Assembly (NCBI GenBank): GCA_003695215.1
Contig: RFIM01000017.1
Span: forward strand, 1 to 30,647
Reading direction: 5' to 3'
Source: Chloroflexota bacterium
Lineage (GTDB): Bacteria > Chloroflexota > Anaerolineae > Aggregatilineales > UBA2796
DNA: 30,647 nt
Shown: positions 13,990 through 21,573 of the stretch, in pieces
How positions within the stretch are numbered: position 1 is the stretch's first letter
How the letters are laid out: each line of letters starts with the position of its first letter
Program-made: the position numbers and the translations under genes
Notes under the pieces: model-generated
Seen by the model: the letters and a program-made list of their open reading frames with translations, nothing else
Database searches by the model: none
Told to the model about the DNA's origin: nothing

Positions 13990-14739
13990 TCAGGGCATCG
14001 CCAATCCGCCATCGACGTGCAGGGCTTGCCCTGTGATGAAGCGGGCTGCGTCCGAGCACAGGAACAGCACCGCTGCAGCCACTTCCTCGGGCGTCCCGAA
14101 CCTGCCCTGCGGATTTTGTGGCGCTTCAGGAAGTGGCGCGTTCGGAAAGGCGATCTCAGCAGGGCACACGGCATTGACGCGCACGCCATGTGGCGCTAAC
14201 TCGCGCGCTGCTTCGCGCGTCAGGCCGATGATGCCCGCCTTGCTAGCGACGTATGGCGCGTGATTGGCGAGCGGCAGGGGATGCCCATAAGCGCTGGCTA
14301 GATTGACGATGACGCCGCCGCCTTCATCGATCATGACGCGGCTGGCCAGCTGCATCATGAAGAAGGTGCCCGTCAAGTTGATCTCGACGATACGCCGCCA
14401 ATCGTATTCGTCGATCTTGACGAACGGCGCGGCGCGCAGTGTGCCTGCCGCGTTCACTAGAATGTGCAGGTGCGTGAAGCGATCGCGCACTGCTTCGATC
14501 ATCGCTGCCGCCTGATACTTGTTCGAGACATCGCCTTGGAAGGCGAAGGCCTGCCCGCCTTGTGCGCTGATCGTCTCCACCAGCGCTTCCGAGCGATCGG
14601 GATTCAAATCACCAATGGCGACTGCGGCGCCGCTTGCGGCTAAGGCAAGGCTGATGGCGCGCCCAACATCGGCAGCCCCACCTGTGACTAAGGCCACTTT
14701 GCCGCGCAAATCCACTGAAAAAGGCGCGCTATAGCTCAT
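13990..14739 (-). CDS. Short-chain dehydrogenase/reductase
   Basis: The protein has 249 aa from ATG 14739, a start fixed by an ATGA overlap with the stop of the upstream esterase. It is a classical SDR: cofactor motif TGGAADVG at 19-26, structural NAAG, catalytic Ser in LASAYG, YVASK (Tyr and Lys), then GVRVNAVCPAEI and ITGQALHVDGGLAMP. An acidic residue after the second strand (AVAIGDLN) favours NAD+ over NADP+. The substrate cannot be told; FabG-like reductases and sugar or alcohol dehydrogenases share this pattern. It is the third gene of a compact minus-strand group. Confidence 0.88.
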   Translation of the reverse strand: MSYSAPFSVDLRGKVALVTGGAADVGRAISLALAASGAAVAIGDLNPDRSEALVETISAQGGQAFAFQGDVSNKYQAAAMIEAVRDRFTHLHILVNAAGTLRAAPFVKIDEYDWRRIVEINLTGTFFMMQLASRVMIDEGGGVIVNLASAYGHPLPLANHAPYVASKAGIIGLTREAARELAPHGVRVNAVCPAEIAFPNAPLPEAPQNPQGRFGTPEEVAAAVLFLCSDAARFITGQALHVDGGLAMP

Positions 14740-15401
14740 AGCCGCTCCGCAAGCCATTGCGTCAGCAAGCGCATCCCGCCCGCGCCGACGCGATGCCCGA
14801 CTGCTTCTTCAAAATAGGTGACCTGCGCACCGTGCGCCATGAGCAGATCGCGGTTCTTGCGCGCGATCGCCACGGCGATCACCTCATCCTCTGTGCCGTG
14901 CAGGATCAGCACAGGCAAGCCATTCAGCGGCGGAATGATCTGTTTGGTCAGATAGCCTGGGATGAAGCCGCCGAGCGAGACCAGGCCGCGCAGGCGCGCT
15001 GGCTCAGCGAGCATGTAGGCGTACGCCATTGAGGCGCCTTGTGAGAAGCCGAGCATGACCAGGCGCGTGTCGTCCACGCTATAGCGCGCCTTGAGCGCGG
15101 CGATGAACTGATCTAGGTAGCCGAGCGCCGCTTGCAGCGTCGTCGGGTCGGTCTTGCCGCCTTCAAAGTTGAACCATGAGTAGCCCTGCTGCGTTTGCGC
15201 CTTGAGCGGCGCGCGCGGGCTGGCGATCAGCCACTCGGCGCCTGCAGCGCGGCTGAAGATCCAGGTCACATCTTCGTCGCCTTCGTAGCCGTGCAACATC
15301 AACAAGAGCGGATGCGCGCCTGCGCGCTGTGGCACGCGCACACGGCATGGCACGCCATCAAGCTCCAGGCGCTCAGCGGTCATGTGTAATTCTTCGGTCA
15401 T
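14736..15401 (-). CDS. Alpha/beta hydrolase, phospholipase/carboxylesterase-like
   Basis: The protein has 221 aa from ATG 15401, 2 nt after the stop of the upstream gene. It has the alpha/beta hydrolase parts: oxyanion region LLLMLHGYEGDE, nucleophile elbow GFSQGA (Ser120), acid Asp172 in HGTEDEVI and His203 in VGHRVGAGG. GFSQGASMAYAYML and LVSLGGFIP are typical of the phospholipase/carboxylesterase (YpfH/acyl-protein-thioesterase-like) family, which hydrolyses short esters. No signal peptide is present, so it is cytoplasmic. It sits between the PPOX-family gene and the SDR gene. Confidence 0.85.
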   Translation of the reverse strand: MTEELHMTAERLELDGVPCRVRVPQRAGAHPLLLMLHGYEGDEDVTWIFSRAAGAEWLIASPRAPLKAQTQQGYSWFNFEGGKTDPTTLQAALGYLDQFIAALKARYSVDDTRLVMLGFSQGASMAYAYMLAEPARLRGLVSLGGFIPGYLTKQIIPPLNGLPVLILHGTEDEVIAVAIARKNRDLLMAHGAQVTYFEEAVGHRVGAGGMRLLTQWLAERL

Positions 15402-15403
15402 GC

Positions 15404-15796
15404 TCAACGTCCGTTCAGTTTGTGAATGGCGATTTTGTAAGTCGCGCGCACTTCGCCTTCAGCCAAGGTGTATTCCTCGCGCCCGCGATATTTCAGAGCC
15501 AATTTTTTGATCACCTCATGGGCGCCTGCTTCGCTCTCCTCGACAACCACGCCGCGCGCCTCTGCCCAGTGATAAGGATTCTCAGGATCGATGATCAGGA
15601 GCGTCACTTTGGCGTCGCGGCGCATGTTGCGATCCTTTTGGCGCCCGCGCGCCGTGTTCACGATGATGTGCTCGCCATCAAAATCGAACCACACAGGCGT
15701 CACCTGCGGCTGGCCGTCAGGCATCACGGTCGCCAAGGCGCAGACGATTGGGCGGGTGAAGAGATCGCGCAGCGGTTCGGGAATCTTGAGGCTCAT
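15404..15796 (-). CDS. PPOX-class (pyridoxamine-phosphate-oxidase-like) F420/flavin-dependent oxidoreductase
   Basis: The protein has 130 aa with a split-barrel pattern: ALATVMPDGQPQVTPVWFDFDGEHIIVNTARGRQKDRNMRRDAKVTLLIID. The spacing of PVWF...NT..GR.K..N..RD..V matches small PPOX-class proteins, many of which bind F420 in Actinobacteria and Chloroflexota. Whether this one uses F420, FMN or heme cannot be decided from sequence alone. AAGGGG precedes the ATG by 9 nt. It heads the unit with the esterase and the SDR, separated by only 2 nt and by ATGA. Confidence 0.8.
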   Translation of the reverse strand: MSLKIPEPLRDLFTRPIVCALATVMPDGQPQVTPVWFDFDGEHIIVNTARGRQKDRNMRRDAKVTLLIIDPENPYHWAEARGVVVEESEAGAHEVIKKLALKYRGREEYTLAEGEVRATYKIAIHKLNGR

Positions 15797-15834
15797 TCGG
15801 CAATTCCCCTTCAGCCTTGAGTGCTCGCTCGGAG

Positions 15835-15840
15835 ATTGTA
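15835..15840 (-). promoter_or_regulatory. -10 box for the PPOX-esterase-SDR unit
   Basis: TACAAT on the minus strand (15840-15835), about 40 nt before the ATG at 15796. The same hexamer serves the TIR gene. The -35 is not convincing. Confidence 0.35.
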
Positions 15841-15900
15841 CTCACAAATGCGCCTTGTTTACCACCCCAGCCGCTGCCGCCATGCGCTGAGCAGATCGAG

Positions 15901-15906
15901 TATAAT
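15901..15906 (+). promoter_or_regulatory. -10 box for malQ
   Basis: A perfect TATAAT lies 43 nt before the malQ ATG, after GAG. The -35 region is GC-rich and not recognisable. A start near 15913 excludes the upstream in-frame codons of the long frame that opens at 15817. Confidence 0.5.
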
Positions 15907-15948
15907 TCGCAGCAATGCGCAACTTACCAAACGGAGCTGAATCAGACT

Positions 15949-17481
15949 ATGCGTTTCCCGCGCGCCAGCGGCATTTTGCTGCATCCCACCTCACTACCTG
16001 GACGCTACGGTATCGGCGATCTGGGCGAATATGCCTACCGCTTTGTGGACTATCTGGTCGCGGCTGAGCAGTCGCTCTGGCAAATCCTGCCGCTCGGGCC
16101 GACTATCATCTACGATTCGCCCTACCAGACGCTCTCAGCCTTCGCGGGCAATCCAAACCTGATCAGCCTGGATAAGCTGGTCGCCAAGGGCTGGCTGGAT
16201 GCGGACGATCTGGCTGATGCGCCCAACTTCCCTGAACATACAGTGCGCTATGGCGAAGTGATTCCCTACCATGAGCAGAAGCTCGACCTGGCCTTCAAGC
16301 GCTTCAAGCAACGCGCCGATGCCAGCGCCAAGCAGGCCTTCGAAGCCTGGTGTGAGCGCAACGGCGCTTGGCTTTATGACTTCGCTTTGTTCGCCACGCT
16401 CAAGGTGCAGCATAGCGGCGCCGAATGGACGAAGTGGTCGCGCGAGGTGGCGCAGCCTAGCCCTGCGCGGCGCGTCGCCCTGCGCGAACAGTACCGCGAC
16501 CAGGTCGAGAATCAGATGTTCCGCCAATGGCTGTTCTACACACAATGGGCAGAGCTCAAGGCTTACGCCAACAGCCGCGGCATCGAGTTCATCGGCGATA
16601 TTCCGATCTTCGTCTCGCACGATAGCGCCGATGTCTGGGCTAATCCGCACCTGTTCCAGCTCGATTCCCAGACGGGCTTGCCAACTGTTGTGGCAGGCGT
16701 GCCGCCTGATTTCTTCAATCCTGAAGATGGGCAGTTGTGGGGCAATCCGCACTATAACTGGCAGGCAATGGAAGAAGAAGGCTATGCTTGGTGGATTGCG
16801 CGCCTGCGCACCACGCTAGAGACCGTCGACCGCGTCCGCATCGATCACTTCCGCGGCTTCGAGGCTTACTGGGAAATTCCAGGTGGCGAGCGCACTGCCA
16901 AAAATGGGCGCTGGGTGAAAGGTCCGAACGCCAAGCTCTTCCAAGCCTTTGAAGCGGCGCTAGGCAAGTTGCCGATCATCGCTGAGGACTTGGGCATCAT
17001 CACGCCCGAAGTCATCGCCTTGCGCGATCGTTTCGATCTGCCTGGCATGAAGGTGCTGCAGTTCGCCTTTGGCGACGATCCGTACAGCGTCAACGCCTTC
17101 CTGCCGCATATGTACGTCCATAATTGCGTGGTCTACACAGGTACTCACGATAACAACACCACTGTCGGCTGGTGGCAAAGCGGCGAGGCCAGCGAAGGCG
17201 CGCGCCGCCATCTGCGCGATTACATTGGGCATGAAGTGCGCGAGCCGAACTGGGATTTGATCCGCTTAGGGATGAACTCAGTTGCCGATACGTTCATCGT
17301 GCCAATGCAGGACGTGCTGGGCTTTGGCGAGGATGCGCGCATGAACAAGCCAGGCTACAAAGGCGGCTATTGGTCATGGCGCTTTGCCGAGCGCTGGCTT
17401 TATGATAGCTCGCGCGAGCGCTTGGCGTGGCACACGCGGCTGAGCTCAAGGGCGCCATCACAGCGCGCTGCGCTCAGCTAG
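15949..17481 (+). CDS. malQ: 4-alpha-glucanotransferase (amylomaltase)
   Basis: MalQ moves alpha-1,4-glucan segments between maltodextrins and releases glucose; it belongs to GH77 and is cytoplasmic. From ATG 15949 the protein has 510 aa, the normal bacterial length. It begins RASGILLHPTSLPGRYGIGDLG and carries the nucleophile Asp in VRIDHFRGFEAYWEIP (about 299), the acid/base Glu in IIAEDLGIITPEV (about 345) and the third Asp in YTGTHDNNTTVGWW (about 399). The frame continues 44 codons upstream, but that stretch is Pro/Cys-rich, crosses the -10 box and is not part of the family. No glycogen or maltose gene is adjacent apart from the sugar-type binding protein at the left edge. Confidence 0.95.
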   Translation: MRFPRASGILLHPTSLPGRYGIGDLGEYAYRFVDYLVAAEQSLWQILPLGPTIIYDSPYQTLSAFAGNPNLISLDKLVAKGWLDADDLADAPNFPEHTVRYGEVIPYHEQKLDLAFKRFKQRADASAKQAFEAWCERNGAWLYDFALFATLKVQHSGAEWTKWSREVAQPSPARRVALREQYRDQVENQMFRQWLFYTQWAELKAYANSRGIEFIGDIPIFVSHDSADVWANPHLFQLDSQTGLPTVVAGVPPDFFNPEDGQLWGNPHYNWQAMEEEGYAWWIARLRTTLETVDRVRIDHFRGFEAYWEIPGGERTAKNGRWVKGPNAKLFQAFEAALGKLPIIAEDLGIITPEVIALRDRFDLPGMKVLQFAFGDDPYSVNAFLPHMYVHNCVVYTGTHDNNTTVGWWQSGEASEGARRHLRDYIGHEVREPNWDLIRLGMNSVADTFIVPMQDVLGFGEDARMNKPGYKGGYWSWRFAERWLYDSSRERLAWHTRLSSRAPSQRAALS

Positions 17482-17594
17482 CGGCAGGCTCGCCTCGGCG
17501 CTGATGCCTGTGCTTACGCTTTTCTGATGCAACGCGCCATTTGCCTTTGCGTATGATATGATCACAAAGACATAAGTACGTGAGGTTGACAACC

Positions 17595-17924
17595 ATGAGC
17601 GACGAACCGAAGTTTGAGCAACCTGCAGCCGAAGGCGCATCCGCTGAGCCGCAGCGCCCGCCATTGGCAGGCTTTGTGCATCATCAGCGCAAGGCCGCTG
17701 AAGCAGCGATCAAGGCGCTCGGCGCCTTCATCCCGCCCGACTTCTTCAAATACAGCCGCGAGGCGCGCGAGGAGTACTTGAAATCCTTCAAAGTGCTGAT
17801 CGAAGGCGCGCGCGCTACTGTCGAGCGCGAGATCAAGCGCGCCCGCGGCGAGAAAACCGAGGACGATCAGCCGAAACGCCCTAGCACCACAGGCAAGACC
17901 AAAGTCAAGGTCGAGGTGAGCTGA
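17595..17924 (+). CDS. Small charged protein of unknown function
   Basis: The protein has 109 aa from ATG 17595; GTGAGG (17580-17585) lies 9 nt upstream and can pair with 16S rRNA. A disordered Glu/Pro/Ala-rich head (MSDEPKFEQPAAEGASAEPQ) leads to a helical middle (HHQRKAAEAAIKALGAFIPPDFFKYSREAREEYLKSFKVLIEGARATVEREI) and a Lys/Thr-rich basic tail (KRPSTTGKTKVKVEV). The alternating charge and basic tail could suit nucleic-acid or membrane-surface contact, but no family was recognised. TATGAT hexamers at 17552-17562 could be its -10. A strong hairpin follows at 17932-17962. Confidence 0.65.
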   Translation: MSDEPKFEQPAAEGASAEPQRPPLAGFVHHQRKAAEAAIKALGAFIPPDFFKYSREAREEYLKSFKVLIEGARATVEREIKRARGEKTEDDQPKRPSTTGKTKVKVEVS

Positions 17925-17931
17925 TAGCCCA

Positions 17932-17962
17932 AACGCTGAGCGCCACGCAGGCGCTCAGCGTT
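17932..17962. terminator. Bidirectional hairpin between convergent genes
   Basis: A perfect 13-bp stem (AACGCTGAGCGCC at 17932-17944 with its complement at 17950-17962) encloses the loop ACGCA. It is flanked by few A/T residues, but the stem ends carry AA/TT on both sides. It includes the stop codon and last codons of the minus-strand gene that ends at 17955. Confidence 0.6.
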
Positions 17963-18620
17963 CCAGCCATTCAACATGGCTAGCCTTCAGCTTCTCCAGC
18001 AGCAGAATGAAATCCTGGCGGCGCATCTCGGCGCCTTCATGCCAGCGCTGCTCTTCCGCCTGCAGCAAGCGCCGCTGCTGGGCTAGCTCGCGCAGCGGCA
18101 ATTTCTCCTGAATCACGCTGCTGCGCGGCTTGAGCTGAACGAACTCAGCAAAGACGGCCTCATCGAACTCTCTGGCGGAAACGAGCGTGTAGAGCGCCAC
18201 GCTCTCATCGTCCTGCAACAGCTGCAGCGCCAAAAGCACTGAGCCACGCGGCGCGCGCGGCGAGCTGCGCTTGATCGTGAAGCGCCACGCCAAGACGTTC
18301 AGGCGCTGCCTGAGATCGAAAGTCACTTCACAAGCGCCTTTGGCGCGCTCATCGCGCACTGTGATCCGATGTTCGCTCAGGCTGAGCGTGCGTCCGCTCT
18401 TCCAAACGCGCTTCAGCACGCTATCAGAGACGGCCATCAAGCCAAGCGCGCCTGCCACGGCCAACATCACGTTCAGGCAGCTGTTCTCCTCACCGCGCAA
18501 CACATTGCTCAGCAGCCACAGCAAGCCGATGAAGCTTGCTATGGCGATCAAGGGCAGTGCCAGCTGAATGCCGCTATGCTCAATGTCTAGTGGGAAACTG
18601 CGCTCGCTAGCCTCTGCCAT
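17955..18620 (-). CDS. Membrane-anchored protein of unknown function, coupled to an ABC ATPase
   Basis: The protein has 221 aa from ATG 18620, whose A is also the last base of the upstream stop (TGATG). Two membrane helices lie near residues 18-41 (LALPLIAIASFIGLLWLLSNV) and 51-66. A soluble part follows (TLSLSEHRITVRDERAKGACEVTFDLRQRLNVLAWRFTIK, resembling a PH-like beta domain). The C-terminal 60 residues are a charged probable coiled coil (LRELAQQRRLLQAEEQRWHEGAEMRRQDFILLLEKLK). No family was recognised. It does not look like an FtsX/MacB permease, which has four helices and a large periplasmic domain. Confidence 0.65.
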   Translation of the reverse strand: MAEASERSFPLDIEHSGIQLALPLIAIASFIGLLWLLSNVLRGEENSCLNVMLAVAGALGLMAVSDSVLKRVWKSGRTLSLSEHRITVRDERAKGACEVTFDLRQRLNVLAWRFTIKRSSPRAPRGSVLLALQLLQDDESVALYTLVSAREFDEAVFAEFVQLKPRSSVIQEKLPLRELAQQRRLLQAEEQRWHEGAEMRRQDFILLLEKLKASHVEWLER

Positions 18621-19333
18621 CACACCACGGCCTCTGCTTGTGCCACAAGCTGACCATCTAGCAGCGTCAGCACGCGCTCCATTTGATTGGCAATGCGCGC
18701 ATCATGCGTGACGACCACGATCGTCGTGCCTGTCTCGCGTTGCACGTCCATGAGCGCCTTCAAAACCAGCTTGCCCGCTTCGGTATCCAGGTTGCCTGTT
18801 GGCTCATCGGCCAGCACGAGTGGCGGATTGTTCGCCAAGGCGCGCGCAATGGCAACGCGCTGCTGCTGGCCGCCGCTCAGCTGGCTAGGACGATGATGCA
18901 TGCGATCCTTCAAGCCCAGCAGTTCCAGCAATTCGGCGGCGCGGCGGCGCGGATTGAACTTCGGCTTGCGCGCAAACTCAATCGGCAACATGACGTTCTC
19001 CAGCGCGGTCAGCGTTGGCACTAGGTTGAAGAACTGAAAGACGAAGCCGATCTTCTCGTTGCGCACTTCTGCCAGGCGGCTCTCTGAAAGGCGCGAGATG
19101 TCGATGCCATCAAGCTCAATCGTGCCACTGGTCGGTTTGTCCAAGCCGCCCATCAGGCCCAGCAGCGTAGTTTTGCCGCTGCCTGAAGGCCCGATGATGC
19201 CGACGCGCTCGCCGCGGTAAATCTCAAGGCTGATGCCGCGCAAGATACGCACAATCTCCGCGCCGAGCGGCAACTCTTTGGTCAAGTTGGCTGTCCGTAG
19301 CACGGGCGTGCGTTCAGAGCTATTCCAAGTCAT
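18620..19333 (-). CDS. ABC transporter ATP-binding protein, LolD/MacB type
   Basis: The protein has 237 aa from ATG 19333, with GAGGAA 5 nt upstream; the long frame that starts at 19447 overlaps pfkA and is not used. All ATPase parts are present: Walker A GPSGSGKT at 48-55, Q-loop FVFQFFNLVPTLTALENVMLP, signature LSGGQQQR, Walker B LVLADEPTGNLD, and H-loop VVVTHD. FNLVPTLTALENV and EPTGNLD place it in the family that works with FtsX-like permeases (LolCDE, MacB, FtsE). No such permease gene is adjacent: downstream is a membrane protein of unknown type and upstream is pfkA. Either the permease is elsewhere or the downstream gene is an atypical partner. Confidence 0.88.
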   Translation of the reverse strand: MTWNSSERTPVLRTANLTKELPLGAEIVRILRGISLEIYRGERVGIIGPSGSGKTTLLGLMGGLDKPTSGTIELDGIDISRLSESRLAEVRNEKIGFVFQFFNLVPTLTALENVMLPIEFARKPKFNPRRRAAELLELLGLKDRMHHRPSQLSGGQQQRVAIARALANNPPLVLADEPTGNLDTEAGKLVLKALMDVQRETGTTIVVVTHDARIANQMERVLTLLDGQLVAQAEAVV

Positions 19334-19406
19334 GCTGATTCCTCGTGAAGCGCTAGAGTCTGAGTCTCTGTGAGCTTGATACGCACAGGCTGCTGGCACA
19401 GTTGTA

Positions 19407-20384
19407 TCAGCGCGCCAGCGTTTGCGCCAATTTGAGCAATCTCTCATCTAGCGATTTGGTCCTACCCGCGATCTCCGCCAATGGCGTGGTAGCGACTTGC
19501 CCACCGCGCATGCCACACAAGACGCCATACTCGCCGCGGGCCAAGGCCTCAACGGCGCCGTAGCCCAAGCGCGAAGCCAGCAGCCGATCGTAGGCGAGCG
19601 GCGCGCCGCCGCGTTGCACATGCCCGAGCGTCGTGGCGCGCACCTCAAAGCCAAGCTCCTCGCCATAGTGCTCGTTCAGGTACTTGAAGAGCGCATCAGC
19701 ATCGTACCTGGCGCCTTCAGCCACCACGACAAGCGCATGCGATTTGCCGCGCGCGTAGGCCGCGCTGATGGTTTGCGCCACTTCTTCAGGCGTCGTCTCA
19801 AATTCCGGTATGACCACAGCTTCGGCGCCGCCCGCGATGCCGCTCATCAGCGCCAGGTAGCCGCAATCACGGCCCATCACCTCCACCAAAAAGGCGCGCC
19901 GATGCGACGAAGCGGTCGTCTTAAGGCGATCAATGGCCTCAAGGGCGATGTTGAGCGCCGTATCCACGCCGATAGTGATATCCGAGCCGAGCAAGTCATT
20001 GTCAATGGTCGAGGCGACGCCATTGACAGGAAAGCCCATCTGCCATAGCGCATAAGCGCCCGTCTGCGAGCCGTTGCCGCCGATGACCACGAGCGCGTCC
20101 ACGCCGTGCTTGCTCAAGTTGTGCAGCGCTTGCTTGCGCCCGCTCTCTTCGCGGAATTCTTTGCAGCGCGCGCTGCCCAGAATCGTGCCGCCAAGCTGAA
20201 TGATGCCGCCCACAGCCCGCGCGTCTAGCTCGCGGAATTGATTAGTGAGCAGCCCTAAGTAGCCTTCTTGTACGCCCAGCACTGCCCAGCCCTGCTCAAT
20301 GGCCGAGCGCGTGACGGCGCGAATGGCGGCATTCATGCCCGGTGCATCGCCGCCGCTCGTCAAGACTGCAATGCGTTTGATCAT
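19407..20384 (-). CDS. pfkA: 6-phosphofructokinase, family A
   Basis: PFK phosphorylates fructose 6-phosphate in glycolysis. The protein has 325 aa, like bacterial ATP-PFK. The N-terminal TSGGDAPGMNAAIRAV, substrate loop TIDND (126-130, Asp128 as the expected base), MGRDCGYLAL, IPEFE and a C-terminal GHVQRGGAP are all present. Two places differ from the E. coli-type enzyme: GGNGSQTGA (Asn104 where Asp is usual) and ASTIDND (Ser where PKTIDND has Lys). The Gly after Asn104 is the residue kept in ATP-dependent enzymes and changed to Asp in PPi-dependent ones, so ATP use is favoured. A weak -10 (TACACT) and AAGGA precede the ATG. Confidence 0.92.
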   Translation of the reverse strand: MIKRIAVLTSGGDAPGMNAAIRAVTRSAIEQGWAVLGVQEGYLGLLTNQFRELDARAVGGIIQLGGTILGSARCKEFREESGRKQALHNLSKHGVDALVVIGGNGSQTGAYALWQMGFPVNGVASTIDNDLLGSDITIGVDTALNIALEAIDRLKTTASSHRRAFLVEVMGRDCGYLALMSGIAGGAEAVVIPEFETTPEEVAQTISAAYARGKSHALVVVAEGARYDADALFKYLNEHYGEELGFEVRATTLGHVQRGGAPLAYDRLLASRLGYGAVEALARGEYGVLCGMRGGQVATTPLAEIAGRTKSLDERLLKLAQTLAR

Positions 20385-20596
20385 GCAAGTTGCGTCCTTC
20401 TGCTTCAGGCTTACTGTGCCTAGTGTAGCGCGCTCTCAGCTGTAGCGAAACTCTTTTTGCCCAGGCGCGTATTGCCTTGTAGACTCGCGCCCATGTGGGC
20501 AAAAGACGCGCAGTGTGCGAGAATCTGAAACTTTTGGCGGCACGGCGTGTTAACTTTGCTAGTCAGCTCAAGCTACAACAGAAGGGAAATCGGCTT

Positions 20597-21508
20597 GTGA
20601 GCGTTTTATCTCTTGAACATATTCGGCGCAAGACGCGCGGCCTTTTGCGCCTGACGCGCTGGAAAGAGTACGTGGTCTATGTTACACCACTGACGGCCTT
20701 CGGCGCAATGTTAGCGTTGCGCGCCACGGATGGCAGTCTGGATTGGCGGCTGCTAGTGGCAATTGCGGCCAATACGCTGGCAATGGCCTATGCTTTCATG
20801 ATCAACGATATCGTCGATGCGCCGGATGACGCTTTGGAAGCCGAGCGCGCGGCGCGCAATCCTGTGACCTGCGGCGAGATCAGCATTTGGGAAGGCTGGG
20901 CGGCTTCGGGCGTTGTGGCGGTCGCTGCAATAGGCTTATACGCCCTGTTGGGCGTGCCTGCGCTGATCGCGGGCGTTGCCACATTGGCGCTCTCGCACTT
21001 CTATTCGTGGAAGCCTGTGCGCCTGAAGGCCTACCCTATCACTGATATCATCTCGCACTCGCTGATGTTAAGCGGGCTGCTTTTGGTCGTCGGCTTCTAC
21101 TGCTATCACCACGATCTGCTGGCGATTTGGTCAGTGGTGCTGGCGATGACACTCGTCTCAAGCTATGGGCAGCTTTACAATCAGCTGCGGGATTACGAGA
21201 TGGATCGGGCTGCAGGGCTGTATAACACGACGATCATGCTTGGCAGGCGCGTCACAGCTGTGCTGATGTACGCGACGCTGATCGCGGCGGCTCTCTTGCT
21301 GGTCTACGCGCTGGTTATCGGGCTGATTCCCTGGTGGCTGATCGGTATCGCGGTGATCAGCGTGCCATTGATCTATCTGTTCCGCAGCCGCGCTGATGCG
21401 CGCGGCGGCACAGCCGCTGATCTGAGCGGCACGGTTCAGCTGCAGGTTTTGATGGCAGCCAACGTCGCTGTGATCGTCTGGATGATCGCGCAGGCGCTTG
21501 GCTTCTAG
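20597..21508 (+). CDS. UbiA-family prenyltransferase
   Basis: The protein has 303 aa from GTG 20597, with GAAGGGA about 10 nt upstream; the frame opens at 20495 but the extra residues are basic and unlike the family. It has eight to nine hydrophobic segments. The two Asp-rich motifs that bind prenyl diphosphate with Mg are present: NDIVDAPDDALE near residue 70 and DYEMDRAAG near residue 199. The family attaches isoprenoid chains to aromatic or other acceptors (quinones, heme O, chlorophyll, polar lipids). The acceptor is not evident, as no quinone, heme or chlorophyll gene is adjacent. It stands alone, with a perfect palindrome after its stop. Confidence 0.85.
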   Translation: MSVLSLEHIRRKTRGLLRLTRWKEYVVYVTPLTAFGAMLALRATDGSLDWRLLVAIAANTLAMAYAFMINDIVDAPDDALEAERAARNPVTCGEISIWEGWAASGVVAVAAIGLYALLGVPALIAGVATLALSHFYSWKPVRLKAYPITDIISHSLMLSGLLLVVGFYCYHHDLLAIWSVVLAMTLVSSYGQLYNQLRDYEMDRAAGLYNTTIMLGRRVTAVLMYATLIAAALLLVYALVIGLIPWWLIGIAVISVPLIYLFRSRADARGGTAADLSGTVQLQVLMAANVAVIVWMIAQALGF

Positions 21509-21528
21509 CCTTTGCCTGCCTGCCTCAG

Positions 21529-21556
21529 GGCGTGGCTCAGGCGCCTGAGCCACGCC
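21529..21556. terminator. Bidirectional terminator-like 28-bp perfect palindrome
   Basis: From GGCGTGGCTCAGGC (21529-21542) the sequence is followed at once by its exact reverse complement (to 21556), giving a 12-bp stem with a GCGC tetraloop. It lies between the convergent ends of the prenyltransferase (21508) and LysR (21574) genes. There is no T-run on either side, so factor-independent termination is not certain. Confidence 0.6.
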
Positions 21557-21573
21557 GCGCTAGAAGTTAGGCC

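Noticed and set aside
15817..15948. A 44-codon N-terminal extension of MalQ
   Set aside because: It crosses the TATAAT box at 15901, is Pro/Cys-rich, and the GH77 family starts at the ATG at 15949.
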